Shown: piece after piece, positions 1 to 7,559 of the stretch
How positions within the stretch are numbered: position 1 is the first letter of the stretch
Layout of the letters: each line of letters opens with the position of its first letter
Assembly (NCBI GenBank): GCA_022496185.1
Contig: WTXG01000557.1
Coordinates: forward strand, 1 to 13,911
Source of the DNA: Multifurca ochricompacta
Taxonomy: Eukaryota > Basidiomycota > Agaricomycetes > Russulales > Russulaceae
DNA: 13,911 bases
Direction of reading: 5' to 3'
The notes under the pieces: generated by a model
Database searches by the model: none
Seen by the model: the letters and a program-made list of their open reading frames with translations, nothing else
What the model was told of the DNA's origin: nothing
Translations under genes and position numbers: made by a program

Positions 1-371
1 TATAAGGCGCACTCTGTAGAATGTTTATCCCTTCATCTTTCAATACATTCATAAATACATCAGATTTGTATTCTCCACCAGCATCAGACATCCACTCTTT
101 AATGGTGGTGTTATGTTGATTTTTGATCATGGCAAGGAATTGTCGCAAAGCATTTATTGCAGCAGACTTAGTGCACAAACATACAATCCATGCAAATGAC
201 ATATAATCATCAATAAAGCTGATAAAGTATTTGTATTTGTGATAAGATTCTACCAGGAAAGTCTTAAGATCTGAATGAATGTGCTCAAATGGCTTTGAGG
301 CACATGTTTCAGATGGTAGATAAGATCGTGAAGGCATCTTGCCTTGCATGCATCCTGGGCATAGGGGAGCT
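1..371 (-). pseudogene. Element A integrase core domain (fragment)
   Basis: The minus-strand translation from 371 to 1 is open and is a Ty1/copia integrase. It begins with the Cys-Cys half of the HHCC zinc-binding module (CPGCMQGK), then HIHSDLKTF, which carries the first catalytic Asp of the DDE triad, then FIDDYMSFAW, and then SDAGGEYKSDVF with the second Asp. The window ends at SAPY, before the catalytic Glu motif. The His-His half of the zinc module is about 6.5 kb away at 6991-7005, separated by element B. Integrases of this family insert the linear cDNA into host DNA, normally leaving a 5-base target duplication. This piece cannot be functional because it is split and has no upstream part in frame. 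Confidence 0.88.
367..371. repeat. Target-site duplication of element B, left copy (GAGCT)
   Basis: GAGCT directly precedes the LTR start TGTTGACAC at 372 and is repeated at 6871-6875 right after the 3' LTR. Removing B and one copy rejoins element A's integrase without a frame change, which confirms both LTR boundaries. Confidence 0.88.
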
Positions 372-638
372 TGTTGACACAGGACGTGTCTGGAGATGCT
401 TCAGGCATCTAAGGTTCGCTTCAGCTGTAGATTAGATTAGATTAGTTCGGAGTTCGGACTTTTTATGTTATCTTTATTACATTTCTTTCTCTTACTCAGC
501 TGATTAGTGATGGACTTAGTAATGCGCAGTAAGCATGTGATATCTCTTTGGCCAATGGCCTTTATCCCTCTTGTTTATTGTCCGGCACTTGTGGACTTAT
601 TCCCAGTGCGCACAGACCATTTCCCCTGGCCCCATGGG

Positions 639-646
639 TATATAAG
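639..646 (+). promoter_or_regulatory. TATA box of element B 5' LTR
   Basis: TATATAAG in a G-rich setting. The same motif is at 6635-6642 in the 3' LTR. Transcription would be expected about 25-30 bases downstream, close to 667, where the hairpin begins. Confidence 0.7.
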
Positions 647-666
647 GGTGTCTGTTTCGTCTCTTT

Positions 667-696
667 CACTTCAGAGTTCTTCTAACCTCTGAAGTG
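667..696 (+). promoter_or_regulatory. Hairpin at the predicted RNA 5' end of element B
   Basis: CACTTCAGAG (667-676) pairs perfectly with CTCTGAAGTG (687-696) around a 10-base loop. The stem starts about 28 bases after the first T of the TATA box, so it would form at the very 5' end of the RNA. The last base of the 3' arm is the first G of the intron's GTAAGT, so the stem abuts the 5' splice site. The same structure recurs in the 3' LTR (6663-6692) and, with different sequence, in element C. Confidence 0.75.
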
Positions 697-749
697 TAAG
701 TTCCTTTTACTATACTTTCTTTTTACCTTTGACTAACCATCTTCTGTAG
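696..749 (+). other. Predicted 54-base spliceosomal intron in R/U5 of element B
   Basis: The segment starts GTAAGT, has a branch-site candidate TGACTAACC about 14 bases before its end, a pyrimidine-rich body, and ends CTTCTGTAG. The bases on its two sides (673-695 and 750-764) recur joined to each other at 783-820 with this segment absent. The removed stretch coincides exactly with the GT-AG boundaries. The length is typical of basidiomycete introns. No transcript was available, so splicing is inferred. Confidence 0.72.
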
Positions 750-782
750 ACTACTTGTCTTTAGGTCAGTAGTATAGTGTAT

Positions 783-820
783 AGAGTTCTTCTAACCTCT
801 GAAGTACTACTTGTCTTTTA
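783..820 (+). repeat. Intronless (spliced-form) copy of the R region in element B 5' LTR
   Basis: The 23 bases at 783-805 (AGAGTTCTTC...CTGAAGT) equal 673-695. They are followed directly by ACTACTTGTCTTT, which in the first copy lies only after the intron, at 750-764. An 18-base spacer (765-782) separates the two copies. The 3' LTR has the same arrangement: first copy 6669-6691, intron 6692-6744, exon 2 from 6745, and second copy 6780-6817. Confidence 0.85.
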
Positions 821-873
821 GCCTAACCGCTACTAACCACAGTCAGTATAACCAGCAGCATGATTGTTTGACA

Positions 874-885
874 GGTTATGGGCCC
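874..885 (+). promoter_or_regulatory. Primer-binding site of element B (half-tRNA type)
   Basis: GGTTATGGGCCC follows the LTR directly. Its complement, GGGCCCATAACC, is the anticodon arm of eukaryotic initiator tRNA-Met, CAT being the anticodon, rather than the tRNA 3' end. Drosophila copia is known to use a 5' half of initiator tRNA-Met as primer; the same is inferred here. Confidence 0.82.
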
Positions 886-1372
886 TGCCGCTCATACTGA
901 CTGTATTCCCTTTGTTCATTACAGCCCAACTCGCTCTTTGCACAAAGCTCACAAAAGCTTCAAAGTCTTTCCCACCAGCTTCTTCCTGTGAGCTTTCTAT
1001 TTACTGTCTGTGCACCTTAACACCCCACAGGATGACGCAGTTTACTGCTCATCCTGAACTGTTTGGCTAGCCCTTCGGGGTTCTTGCAAAAGGTGATGAG
1101 GGACCCTAAGCGGGTGAAACACCTTGAGCTCCTTGAGTGCGCACTAGGTATTAGTAATTTCATAGTTGTAGCTGGGTTTTCGTCCCATAGATAGTTTAGT
1201 AGGCCTATAGCCAGAAGCTTGTGGCTTTAAGTCCAGTCAATGCTTGGCTCTATCTGTAAGCCGGGTTTAGCGACCCGCATGTGGAGTTTAGGGTCTAGAA
1301 CAAGGCATGGGTAGTCACTCCCATGACGCTTGGGCTCGATACAAGTAGGCTGCACTACTATAGTCTATACAT

Positions 1373-1450
1373 AGTAGATTAGTCTTCTGGGCAAGTATCG
1401 TTGCCTTTGTAGGGTAACCACGCCCTACCAGAGACAGACTATCATCTACT
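1373..1450 (+). other. Branched (three-way) fold in element B leader
   Basis: AGTAGAT (1373-1379) pairs with ATCTACT (1444-1450), TAGTCT (1380-1385) with AGACTA (1436-1441), and TCTGG (1386-1390) with CCAGA (1428-1432). The enclosed part forms two hairpins, GCAA/TTGC (1391-1404) and TAGGG/CCCTA (1410-1427). An alternative stem, CTACTAT/ATAGTAG (1355-1361 with 1371-1377), competes for the same bases. Confidence 0.45.
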
Positions 1451-1580
1451 TAGTCATGGCCCCAATCATCTAGGGCTTAATCATGGACTCCACCACCAGC
1501 ATTAGAGGAAGGGCTATACACCCTTTGTCTCTAATGGAACTTGCGGTTGGCTCCTCCATGACATGACTCCCAGTCTTTAC

Positions 1581-1620
1581 ACTAGACACTCTGGCTAGTC
1601 TACCAGAGCTTATGTCTAGT
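1581..1620 (+). other. Strong hairpin in element B leader
   Basis: ACTAGACA (1581-1588) pairs with TGTCTAGT (1613-1620), and CTCTGG (1589-1594) continues the 5' arm and pairs with CCAGAG (1603-1608). That is 14 perfect pairs with one 4-base bulge and an 8-base loop. Confidence 0.55.
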
Positions 1621-1785
1621 TAGGATTGCGCTAGACAGCTTTACTATACCTAGAAAGTCGCACAACAAAGGCAGGACCTTCTAGGTTCTGAAGCATAGCG
1701 CCACAGTATGGGGTGGCACTCTTAAGCGAGACCTGGGCACTGGTTCTAACTGCTCCTTGGAACCAGGAACACTATAACATCTAAA

Positions 1786-2655
1786 ATGCCGTCCTCAATT
1801 GTCTTCCCTCCCTCCTCCAAGATGGAGCGCCTTGATGGCTCCAACTGGCAGGTTTGGTCTGCCAACTTCAATGCCCTTGAGGATGAATGGGCTCAGGAGG
1901 GCACTCATGCCTACCCTGATATGCCCTCCTCCCAGAAAAGGAGGAAGGAGAAAATGCAGAAGGAAGTATTGACCCATCCTTAGGGAATGGATGGGAGAAG
2001 AGGAAATGCTAATTGGGCTTTTCTCAATGTAACCCAGGAGGTCAGTCAAGTACCTCGATGCCAATTATCCTTCTCTTTTGAGAAGTATAATAAGTTGGAG
2101 CGGCTTTATGGCTCTGTAGGTAGCATGGCCACATATAATTTGTGGCTTGCCCTGGTGTCCTTCCGTTTGATGAAGGACAACATTCAGACCCAATTACAAA
2201 AGGTCTGGATGCCAGGAGTACCCTTAGGGAGAATGGGATGGAGGTCAATGACCTCCAGATGAGCTTCATTTATTGAAGCTCTCCCTGACTCCTACAGTGC
2301 CATTGCCGGCTCCATACTGGCCTCTGGCGATCCAGAGCGCTTTCTCCTCAGGACCTTGTGCAGAGGTTCCTAAATGAGGAGAGTCGCCTGGCAGGTCCCT
2401 CGGGAAGTGGTAGTGCAGTCCTGTCTAAGGCTGCACCTGTCAAATCAAAAAACCAAAAAAACAAATTTATCACCACTTCCCGCTGCTGCCCCTGGTTCAC
2501 AAGGGGTGGTCTGCTTCTATTGCCAAAAGCCTGGACACAAGTCCAATGCTTGCGCAAAGAAGAAGAAGGACCTGGAGAATGCCAAAAAGGGCAAGGCAGG
2601 GAACAAGAAGAGGGCTGAGGCCCAACATGAAATATACACTATAGCCCGTAGTTAA
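1786..2655 (+). pseudogene. gag: Element B gag (capsid/nucleocapsid), degraded
   Basis: Translation starts plausibly at ATG 1786 (MPSSIVFPP...), followed by LDGSNWQVWSAN, the conserved beginning of Ty1/copia Gag, also present in element C as LDGSNWPVWSAR. The first frame ends at TAG 1981-1983 and continues to 2262 in the same frame. A later part around 2229-2340 (NEMEV.DLQ then ALPDSYSAIA) needs a frame change. The C-terminal part in frame from 2374 ends with a CX2CX4HX4C zinc knuckle (Cys codons at 2512, 2521 and 2551, His at 2536) and a lysine-rich tail. Gag forms the particle and binds RNA through the knuckle. Several stops and frameshifts make this copy non-functional. The frame closes at TAA 2653-2655, where protease follows in the +1 frame. 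Confidence 0.88.
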
Positions 2656-3100
2656 TGGTAGTGGCAAAATAGAGGAGGTGCATGAAGCACCTCGCATTCG
2701 CCTTTATGTTCACTATAATCTGGACATCAACTCAGATTATTGGATGCTTGATAGTGGAGCAACGGCTCATTTCAGTCCCAACCTTGAAGACTTTGATACA
2801 TATAAAGTCGACACACCCATGAAGTATCACTAGGTGACAACTCCATAGTCAAAACAAGTGGAGTTGGCACTGTGATCATCAGGACTGATCAAGGTTTTGA
2901 CTTGGAATTGAGCAATGTGCTCCACATGCCTGGAGGACATAAAATACTCTCCGCCAGTGCCCTAGTAGAAAAAGGGGCAACTGTGTTCTTTGATAATAAG
3001 AAGGCAACAATTAAATATGGCAACAAATTATAGCGGAAGCATGGAAGTTTGGCAAATTGTATTGGGTACTAGGCAAACACGTCCTAAAGTATCCATACAT
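2651..3100 (+). pseudogene. Element B protease region
   Basis: In the frame starting at 2651 the translation runs through KIEEVHEAPRIRLYVHY and YWMLDSGATAHF. DSGAT (2750-2764) is the active-site motif of retroviral-type aspartic protease, which matures Gag and Pol in the particle. The usual later motifs, a glycine-rich strand (near GVGTV, about 2860) and LHMPG...LLSASAL (about 2920-2965), can be followed with frame changes. TAG codons and indels, for example near 2833 and 3031, break it. Its position directly after the zinc knuckle and ahead of integrase fits Ty1/copia order. Confidence 0.82.
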
Positions 3101-4356
3101 CTGCATCTGCCTCACTGAAATCTGGCATCAAAGAATGGGCCATATGTCTAAAGAAGCCCTGAAAAGATATGCTCCTGAGGCTTAAAGGCCTCAAAATTAA
3201 TAATAGCCAAGTGGAAGACAAGCCATGTTATGGCTGTGAAATGGGCAAGTCCCATTGTCTTCCATTTCCCCCATCTTCAAAGCGCACGTCAGCCCCCTTG
3301 AGATCCTTCATAGTGATCTCGTAGTCCCTTGCAATGCAGCTCAATACAAGGGAATCTATACTTTGCCACCTTCTTGGACGACTTTAGCAGATACGCTTTA
3401 ATCGTTCCAATGAAGTCTAAAGATCTGTTCACACCAGTTTTCAATAAACTGAAGACACTACTAGAAAATAAATTTAATCATAAAATCAAGTGTCTTCATA
3501 CAGATCGTGGTGGCGAGTATGTGAACAAGGCGCTGAAGGCAACGCTTGAAGATTATGGCATAGAGCATAAACTTACGATGCCGTATAGCCCACAACAGAA
3601 TGGAAGGGCCGAGAGATTTAATAGAACCATTATGGAAAAAGGCACTAGCATGCTGCATGATGCTGGCCTGTCTCTTGGTTTTTGGGAGTGTGCTGTTGAG
3701 ACAGCATGTCATATATATAACAGAACTCCCATCTGTTCTAATAAGTGGAAACTCCGCTAGAGCTTCTGGTTGGGAACAAACCAGATGTCTCGTATTTTAA
3801 GGTCTTTGGATGCAAAGCCTATTATCATGTTCCAGAGGGCAAGCGGCGAAATTAGATCCCAAAGCTAGGGAAGCCGTCTTTGTCGGGTATGAGCCCACTT
3901 CTAAGGCTATACACTTTGGGATAGTCGTACCTGGTCTCTCATCTCTTCACGAATGTTACATTTGATGAGAGATCCTTCCCATCCCGCTCTGGTAAGGACA
4001 ACAGAGCAGAGAAATCAATAGAGCAACCTAGTCAAGGTGGCTCATTTACTTTACCTGGTGGCCCAGTCCAGCCACCACCAGTGACAGCTACACATGTTCC
4101 TGAGGCTCCTCAAGATGAGGAAGACCTAGAAGAGGAACAGGAGGACATAGTACCTCCTCAATTACCACCTCAGCCTACCACACCCACTCGTAATGTGGAC
4201 ACCACACACCCTCAGACAATATATCAGACTCCTCCATCACAAGTCATGGAACCTTCCTCCCCTCCAAAAGAACCCATGCAATTAGAAATCAGAAAGATTG
4301 CAGGCAGACTTCCTCAACCAAACTTTCAGAGGACAAGTCCATGCTCTGAACGATGA
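3101..4356 (+). pseudogene. Element B integrase with acidic/proline-rich tail
   Basis: The HHCC module is readable: H...RMGH from 3126 and CYGCEMGK from 3226. The three catalytic acidic residues are all present: HSDL (Asp codon 3315-3317), HTDRGGEY (Asp codon 3503-3505) and NGRAERFNRT (Glu) near 3600. The longest open piece is 3329-3760, with a frameshift before it and another near 3745. The GKxxD-like part (LLVGNKPDVSYFKVFGCKAY, about 3762-3820) follows in another frame. From 4081 to 4356 comes an open stretch rich in Pro, Glu, Asp and Thr, typical of the variable integrase C-terminus of this family. The enzyme would insert cDNA; here it is inactive because of frame breaks. Confidence 0.88.
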
Positions 4357-4383
4357 GATAGGGCAATCCAAGAAGATTTAGAC

Positions 4384-5515
4384 TTGGATACTGCACATCC
4401 CAATCGCAATCGTCGTCTGAATCCTTGCTTCTACAACGAGGATAATGCAGAGTTTGTGCAGGGTTCTTCCAGACTTGGACAGATGGATCTACTCAATGCT
4501 GCAGGATCGCCTTACAGGGATCCTCTTACTTTAAAGAAGCAATGGAGTCTGATAATGCCAGTGACTGGCTTGAGGCATGTCAATATGAAATTGATGCCTT
4601 AGAAAACTTAAAGTGTGGTGCCTTGAAGACCTTCCTAAAGGTAGAAAGGCTGTAAAGTCCAAGTGGATTTTTAAATTGAAAGCAGATGGACGCTTTCGTG
4701 CTAGGCTTGTAGCAAAAGGGTTCACCCAAATAGAGGGGGTGGACTTCGATGAAACTTCTCCCCAGTCGCCAGATTTGAGTCTCTTAGACTATTATTAGCG
4801 TTGGCCGCTTGAGGATTGGGAAATCCACCAGATGGATGTCAAATCGGCATTCCTACATGGCGATCTGGATGAGGAGATTTACATGGAGCAACCTTGGTTT
4901 CGTCGTTGCTGGACAAGAGTCCAAAGTTTGTAGGCTACAGAAGGCTCTGTATGGCCTCAAACAAGCTTCCCGAGCATGGAACTTGCAATTCCATGCAGTT
5001 CTCAATGAACTGAGCTTTACTCGGACGTACTCTGATGCAGGAGTATATGTGTATCATCACCAAGAGGGGGATGGTTCACTTTTCGTCATTTTATATGTTG
5101 ATGACATCACTATACTTGGGTCCTCCACTAAGAAGATTCAATGGCTGAAGGACTCTCTATCTAGCCGATATGAGATGACCGATCTTGGCGAAATCCAGTC
5201 CTACCTTGGAGTTAACATCACCAGGGATCGTCCTAACAAGACACTGGATTGACCAGACAGCCTATGTATCCTCAATAGTTGAGAGGTTTGGAATGGGGGA
5301 TTCCAACCCAGTATATACTCCTCTACCCTCTGGCGTGGATGTTCATTTGGTCAAGTTTGAAGACCAGGCATCTACCTCTGAAGTTAAGAGGTATCAACAG
5401 TTGATGGGGTCTCTGCTTTGGGTGCAGATAGGAAGCAGACCTGACATCAGTTTCACTGTTGCACGCCTTAGTCAATTCGCTTCCAACCCTTCCAGCAGCA
5501 CATATGACTAGCAAA
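4384..5515 (+). pseudogene. Element B reverse transcriptase
   Basis: The region runs from the linker through W...KSKWIFKLKADGRF.ARLVAKGFTQ (about 4660-4730), VDFDETSP, then [22 protein letters not shown] in another frame (about 4830-4895). It continues with LQKALYGLKQASRAWN (about 4935-4985) and YVDD at 5094-5105, the catalytic motif with both aspartates. DLGEIQSYLGVNI and PSGVD...YQQLMGSLLW.Q.GSRPDISF follow. These are the standard blocks of Ty1/copia reverse transcriptase, which makes cDNA from the packaged RNA. At least three frame changes (near 4612-4750, 4805-4900 and 5250) and a TAG at 5509-5511 break it. All catalytic residues remain readable. Confidence 0.9.
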
Positions 5516-6053
5516 GTATGTCTTAGCTTATCTAAATGCTACAAAAGACTACAAGTTGCGCTATTCTGGAGGGACAGGTGAAGTTGGCCTTCATGGCTTT
5601 GTGGACTCCTCATGGGGAGATCAAGAGGACCGCCACTCCACCTCTGGCTATGTCTTCTTCCTAGCTAATGGAGCCATAAGTTGGTGCTCCAGGAAACAGA
5701 AGACAGTAGCACAGTCCACCACTGAAGCCGAGTATATGAGCCTTGCTGAGGCTTCAAATCAGGCAGCGTGGTATAGGACTTTTATGCAGGAACTGGGCTA
5801 TGAAGTTACTTCACCCATACAACTGCATTGTGACAATAAGGGTGCAGTAGATCTTGCATTAAACCCTGTCACAGGAAGGTGATCAAAGCACATACCCATA
5901 AAGTACCATGCCATTAGGGAGTATGTAGAATCACACCAGATTGAGCTGGTGTGAACTCCCACTGGAGAGATGCTGGCAGATGGCCTTACAAAGTCTCTGC
6001 CCAGATCATCTTTTGATCTCATGGTAACTGGATTTGGACTAGTGCTGGAATGA
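5516..6053 (+). pseudogene. Element B RNase H, end of pol
   Basis: From 5556 the frame reads through VDSSWGDQEDRHSTSGYVF, ISWCSRKQKTVAQSTTEAEY and LHCDNKGAVDLA, which supply the acidic residues of the Ty1/copia RNase H. It then has KHIPIKYHAIREYV, and TPTGEMLADGLTKSLP near 5957-6003, the usual end of pol, before TGA at 6051-6053. Only two in-frame TGA codons interrupt this part (5880-5882 and near 5952). Both sit where relatives usually have a basic residue, so each looks like CGA changed to TGA. RNase H removes the RNA template during cDNA synthesis. Confidence 0.9.
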
Positions 6054-6354
6054 AGGAGCTGGAATCTGGAGACTTTGTACACCAGTCTCACTCTCCCACC
6101 ATGCAACAAAAGAGCACATTCTTGACCTCGAGAGTGACGCAAGAGGTGTGTGAGCATGCCGAAGTAGACTCAAAGATGTCAGGCACTTCAACCTGCATAA
6201 GCGAATCTACAACTCATATGCAAAGCTCACAAACCGTGCTTGAGAGTTAGAGAAGTTGGATCTCTAACAATGTTTGCTGGTGATATGCTCATCTTAAATG
6301 GCAGTATGCTCATTTAATTCATTTCCATCTTAAATTGATCGATGCCTTCACCAT
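6054..6354 (+). other. Element B 3' untranslated spacer
   Basis: No protein-like signal lies between the end of pol and the polypurine tract. A short open frame at 6050-6250 has no recognisable motif and is taken as chance. Confidence 0.55.
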
Positions 6355-6361
6355 GGAGGGA
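6355..6361 (+). promoter_or_regulatory. Polypurine tract of element B
   Basis: GGAGGGA abuts the 3' LTR start at 6362, the place where plus-strand DNA synthesis is primed. It is short, but the position is exact. Confidence 0.65.
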
Positions 6362-6870
6362 TGTTGACACGGGACGTGTCTGGAGGTGCTTCAGGCATCT
6401 AGGGATTGCTTCAGCTGTAGATTAGATTAGATTATGTTTCGGAGTTTCGGACTTTTTATGTTATCTTTATTACATTTCTTTCGTCTTACTCAGCTGATTA
6501 GTGATGGACTTAGTAATGCACAGTAAGCATGTGATACCTCACTGGCCAATGGCCTTTATCCCTCTTGTTTATTGTTTGGACTTTGTCCAGCACCTGTGGA
6601 CTTATTCCCAGTGTGCACAGACCATCCCTTGGGGTATATAAGGGTGTCTGTTTCGTCTCTTTCACTTCAGAGTTCTTCTAACCTCTGAAGTGTAAGTTCC
6701 TTTTACTATACTTTCTTTTACCTTTGACTAACCATCTTCTGTAGACTACTTGTCTTTAGGTCAGTAGTATAGTTGTATTAGAGTTCTTCTAACCTCTGAA
6801 GTACTACTTGTCTTTAGCCTAAACTGCTACTAACCACAGTCAGTACAACCAGCAGCATAGTTGTTCAATA
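6362..6870 (+). repeat. Element B 3' LTR
   Basis: This 509-base LTR starts TGTTGACAC and ends TTCAATA, where the expected final CA has become TA, just before GAGCT. It carries a TATA box at 6635-6642, the hairpin at 6663-6692, the intron-like segment at 6692-6744 and the intronless repeat at 6780-6817. Compared with the 5' LTR it has an extra stretch around 6575-6590 and lacks some bases before the TATA box, plus scattered substitutions. The intron/spliced pair is present in both LTRs, so it pre-dates this insertion. Confidence 0.93.
6692..6744 (+). other. Predicted intron in element B 3' LTR (53 bases)
   Basis: It starts GTAAGT, contains TTGACTAACC and ends CTTCTGTAG, one T shorter than the 5' LTR copy. 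In a full-length RNA this segment would lie near the 3' end. Confidence 0.65.
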
Positions 6871-6875
6871 GAGCT
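6871..6875. repeat. Target-site duplication of element B, right copy (GAGCT)
   Basis: Matches 367-371; see the left copy. Confidence 0.88.
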
Positions 6876-7559
6876 GTCTTTGGATAAGATAGATCTAGGG
6901 GGAATCCCTTAGTGTGATCTTTGGCATGATGTAAGACTTCCTTAGAAGGATGTCCTAAGCACTTATGCATTAGATCATAATCTACATTATAGATCATGGA
7001 GTAAGATTGCAAATTAGCAATCTTAGAATGAAGCCAATAGATAGTTTGGCCAGTAATTGCCGGATGGCATTGAATAATTGGGATTTTAGATCCCTTATTT
7101 TGCAAGGTTAATTCATGTTCATCCCCATAGACATACAATCCTTGCTTGAGAAACTCTCTGACACTCAGAAGTCTTCCAGTTATATCAGGGATGTAATATA
7201 CTGGATATAAATGTGTTGTATGTGTTTTCATGACTCCGTTGTGTGTGACATCATGTTCTAATAGAACAGTACCTTTCCCTTTAATATAAATAGGTTTAGA
7301 AGCTGTTTTTATGGGCTCTGGGGTACTAATGTCTTCATATTCTATGAAATCATTGAGAGAAATGTAAAGTGCGATGAAGCACCTGAATCTAAGAGCCATG
7401 TTATATGGCCTTCATCCTTAGTCTTTCCTTTGCACTTAGCACACTGAACATGATGTGGAGAATGCAATATATTTGTACATAACCTAAAGTCATGTATAGT
7501 GCTAACTACTCCTGCATTTCTAATGCTCTTTGTAGGGGACTCCCTAGAAGCGCAAACTA
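6876..7559 (-). pseudogene. Element A protease and integrase N-terminal region
   Basis: Reading down from 7559, the translation gives CASRESPTKSI, then HHVQCAKCKGKTKDEGHIT and WLLDSGASSHF with the aspartic-protease motif DSGAS (Asp codon at 7387-7389). A single frameshift near 7355 moves to the frame that is open to 6876: SLNDFIEYEDISTPEP, then YIPDITGRLLSVREFL, YWLHSKIANLQ and HKCLGHPSKEVLHHAK. The last is the GAG-pre-integrase/HHCC histidine part. This frame runs into element B and resumes at 371 as the Cys-Cys half. The start of this pol part is one base out of phase with gag, which ends at TAG 7557-7559. Function in the particle would be polyprotein processing and cDNA insertion. Confidence 0.86.

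Larger units (their letters stand above)
372..873 (+). repeat. Element B 5' LTR
   Basis: This 502-base LTR starts TGTTGACAC and ends TTTGACA, immediately before the primer-binding site. U3 (372 to about 666) holds an ATTAG microrepeat near 429-445, a tandem GTTCGGA, a CCAAT motif near 553 and a TATA box at 639-646. R/U5 begins with a 10-bp hairpin at 667-696 and contains a 54-base intron-like segment (696-749). Downstream is a second, intronless copy of the surrounding sequence (783-820). The right end is fixed by aligning the last 15 bases with the 3' LTR, whose end is fixed by the target duplication. Confidence 0.93.
886..1785 (+). other. Element B leader, about 0.9 kb, rich in stem-loops, no credible gene
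   Basis: No open frame resembling a known protein lies between the primer site and gag. Instead there is a succession of inverted repeats. They include 1028-1056 (12 pairs, one bulge), 1069-1082 (closed by a C-UUCG-G tetraloop), 1090-1125, a 10-base palindrome at 1136-1145, and 1262-1277. Further ones are 1306-1325, a branched fold at 1373-1450, 1459-1476, 1501-1535, 1581-1620, 1649-1685, 1700-1717 and 1740-1766. These were found by eye from complementarity, with no energy calculation. Structured leaders serve dimerisation, packaging or translation control in retroelements, and such a role here is inference. A nested non-coding insert within the leader cannot be excluded. Confidence 0.6.
372..6870 (+). 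mobile_element. Element B: complete but defective Ty1/copia retrotransposon nested in element A
   Basis: Two LTRs (372-873 and 6362-6870) enclose, in order, a primer-binding site, a leader of about 0.9 kb, gag with a zinc knuckle, protease (DSGAT), integrase (HHCC and the DDE motifs), reverse transcriptase (YVDD), RNase H and a polypurine tract. The total length is 6499 bases and the insert is flanked by the target duplication GAGCT. The coding part is broken by many frameshifts and stops, so the copy is not autonomous. The two LTRs differ by many substitutions and small indels. Several differences are at CpG sites (CGCAG against CACAG, GTGCGCAC against GTGTGCAC), which fits an old insertion decaying through methylated cytosines. 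Its gag, primer site and R/U5 layout resemble element C. Confidence 0.95.

Noticed and set aside
507..692. Open frame of 61 codons inside the B 5' LTR
   Set aside because: It lies in U3 across the promoter; no protein features, and the 3' LTR does not keep it intact.
864..1070. Open frame of 68 codons spanning the end of the B 5' LTR and the leader
   Set aside because: It overlaps the primer-binding site and the leader hairpins and shows no domain; chance frame.
1085..1130. Hammerhead-ribozyme-like core (GTGATGAG ... GTGAAAC with a hairpin between) in the B leader
   Set aside because: The invariant first C of CUGAUGA is G here and no upstream sequence can form stem I with a cleavage site, so a ribozyme is not supported.
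6050..6250. Possible extra gene after pol in element B (env-like)
   Set aside because: Sixty-six codons without a signal peptide, membrane segment or motif; ordinary 3' untranslated sequence.
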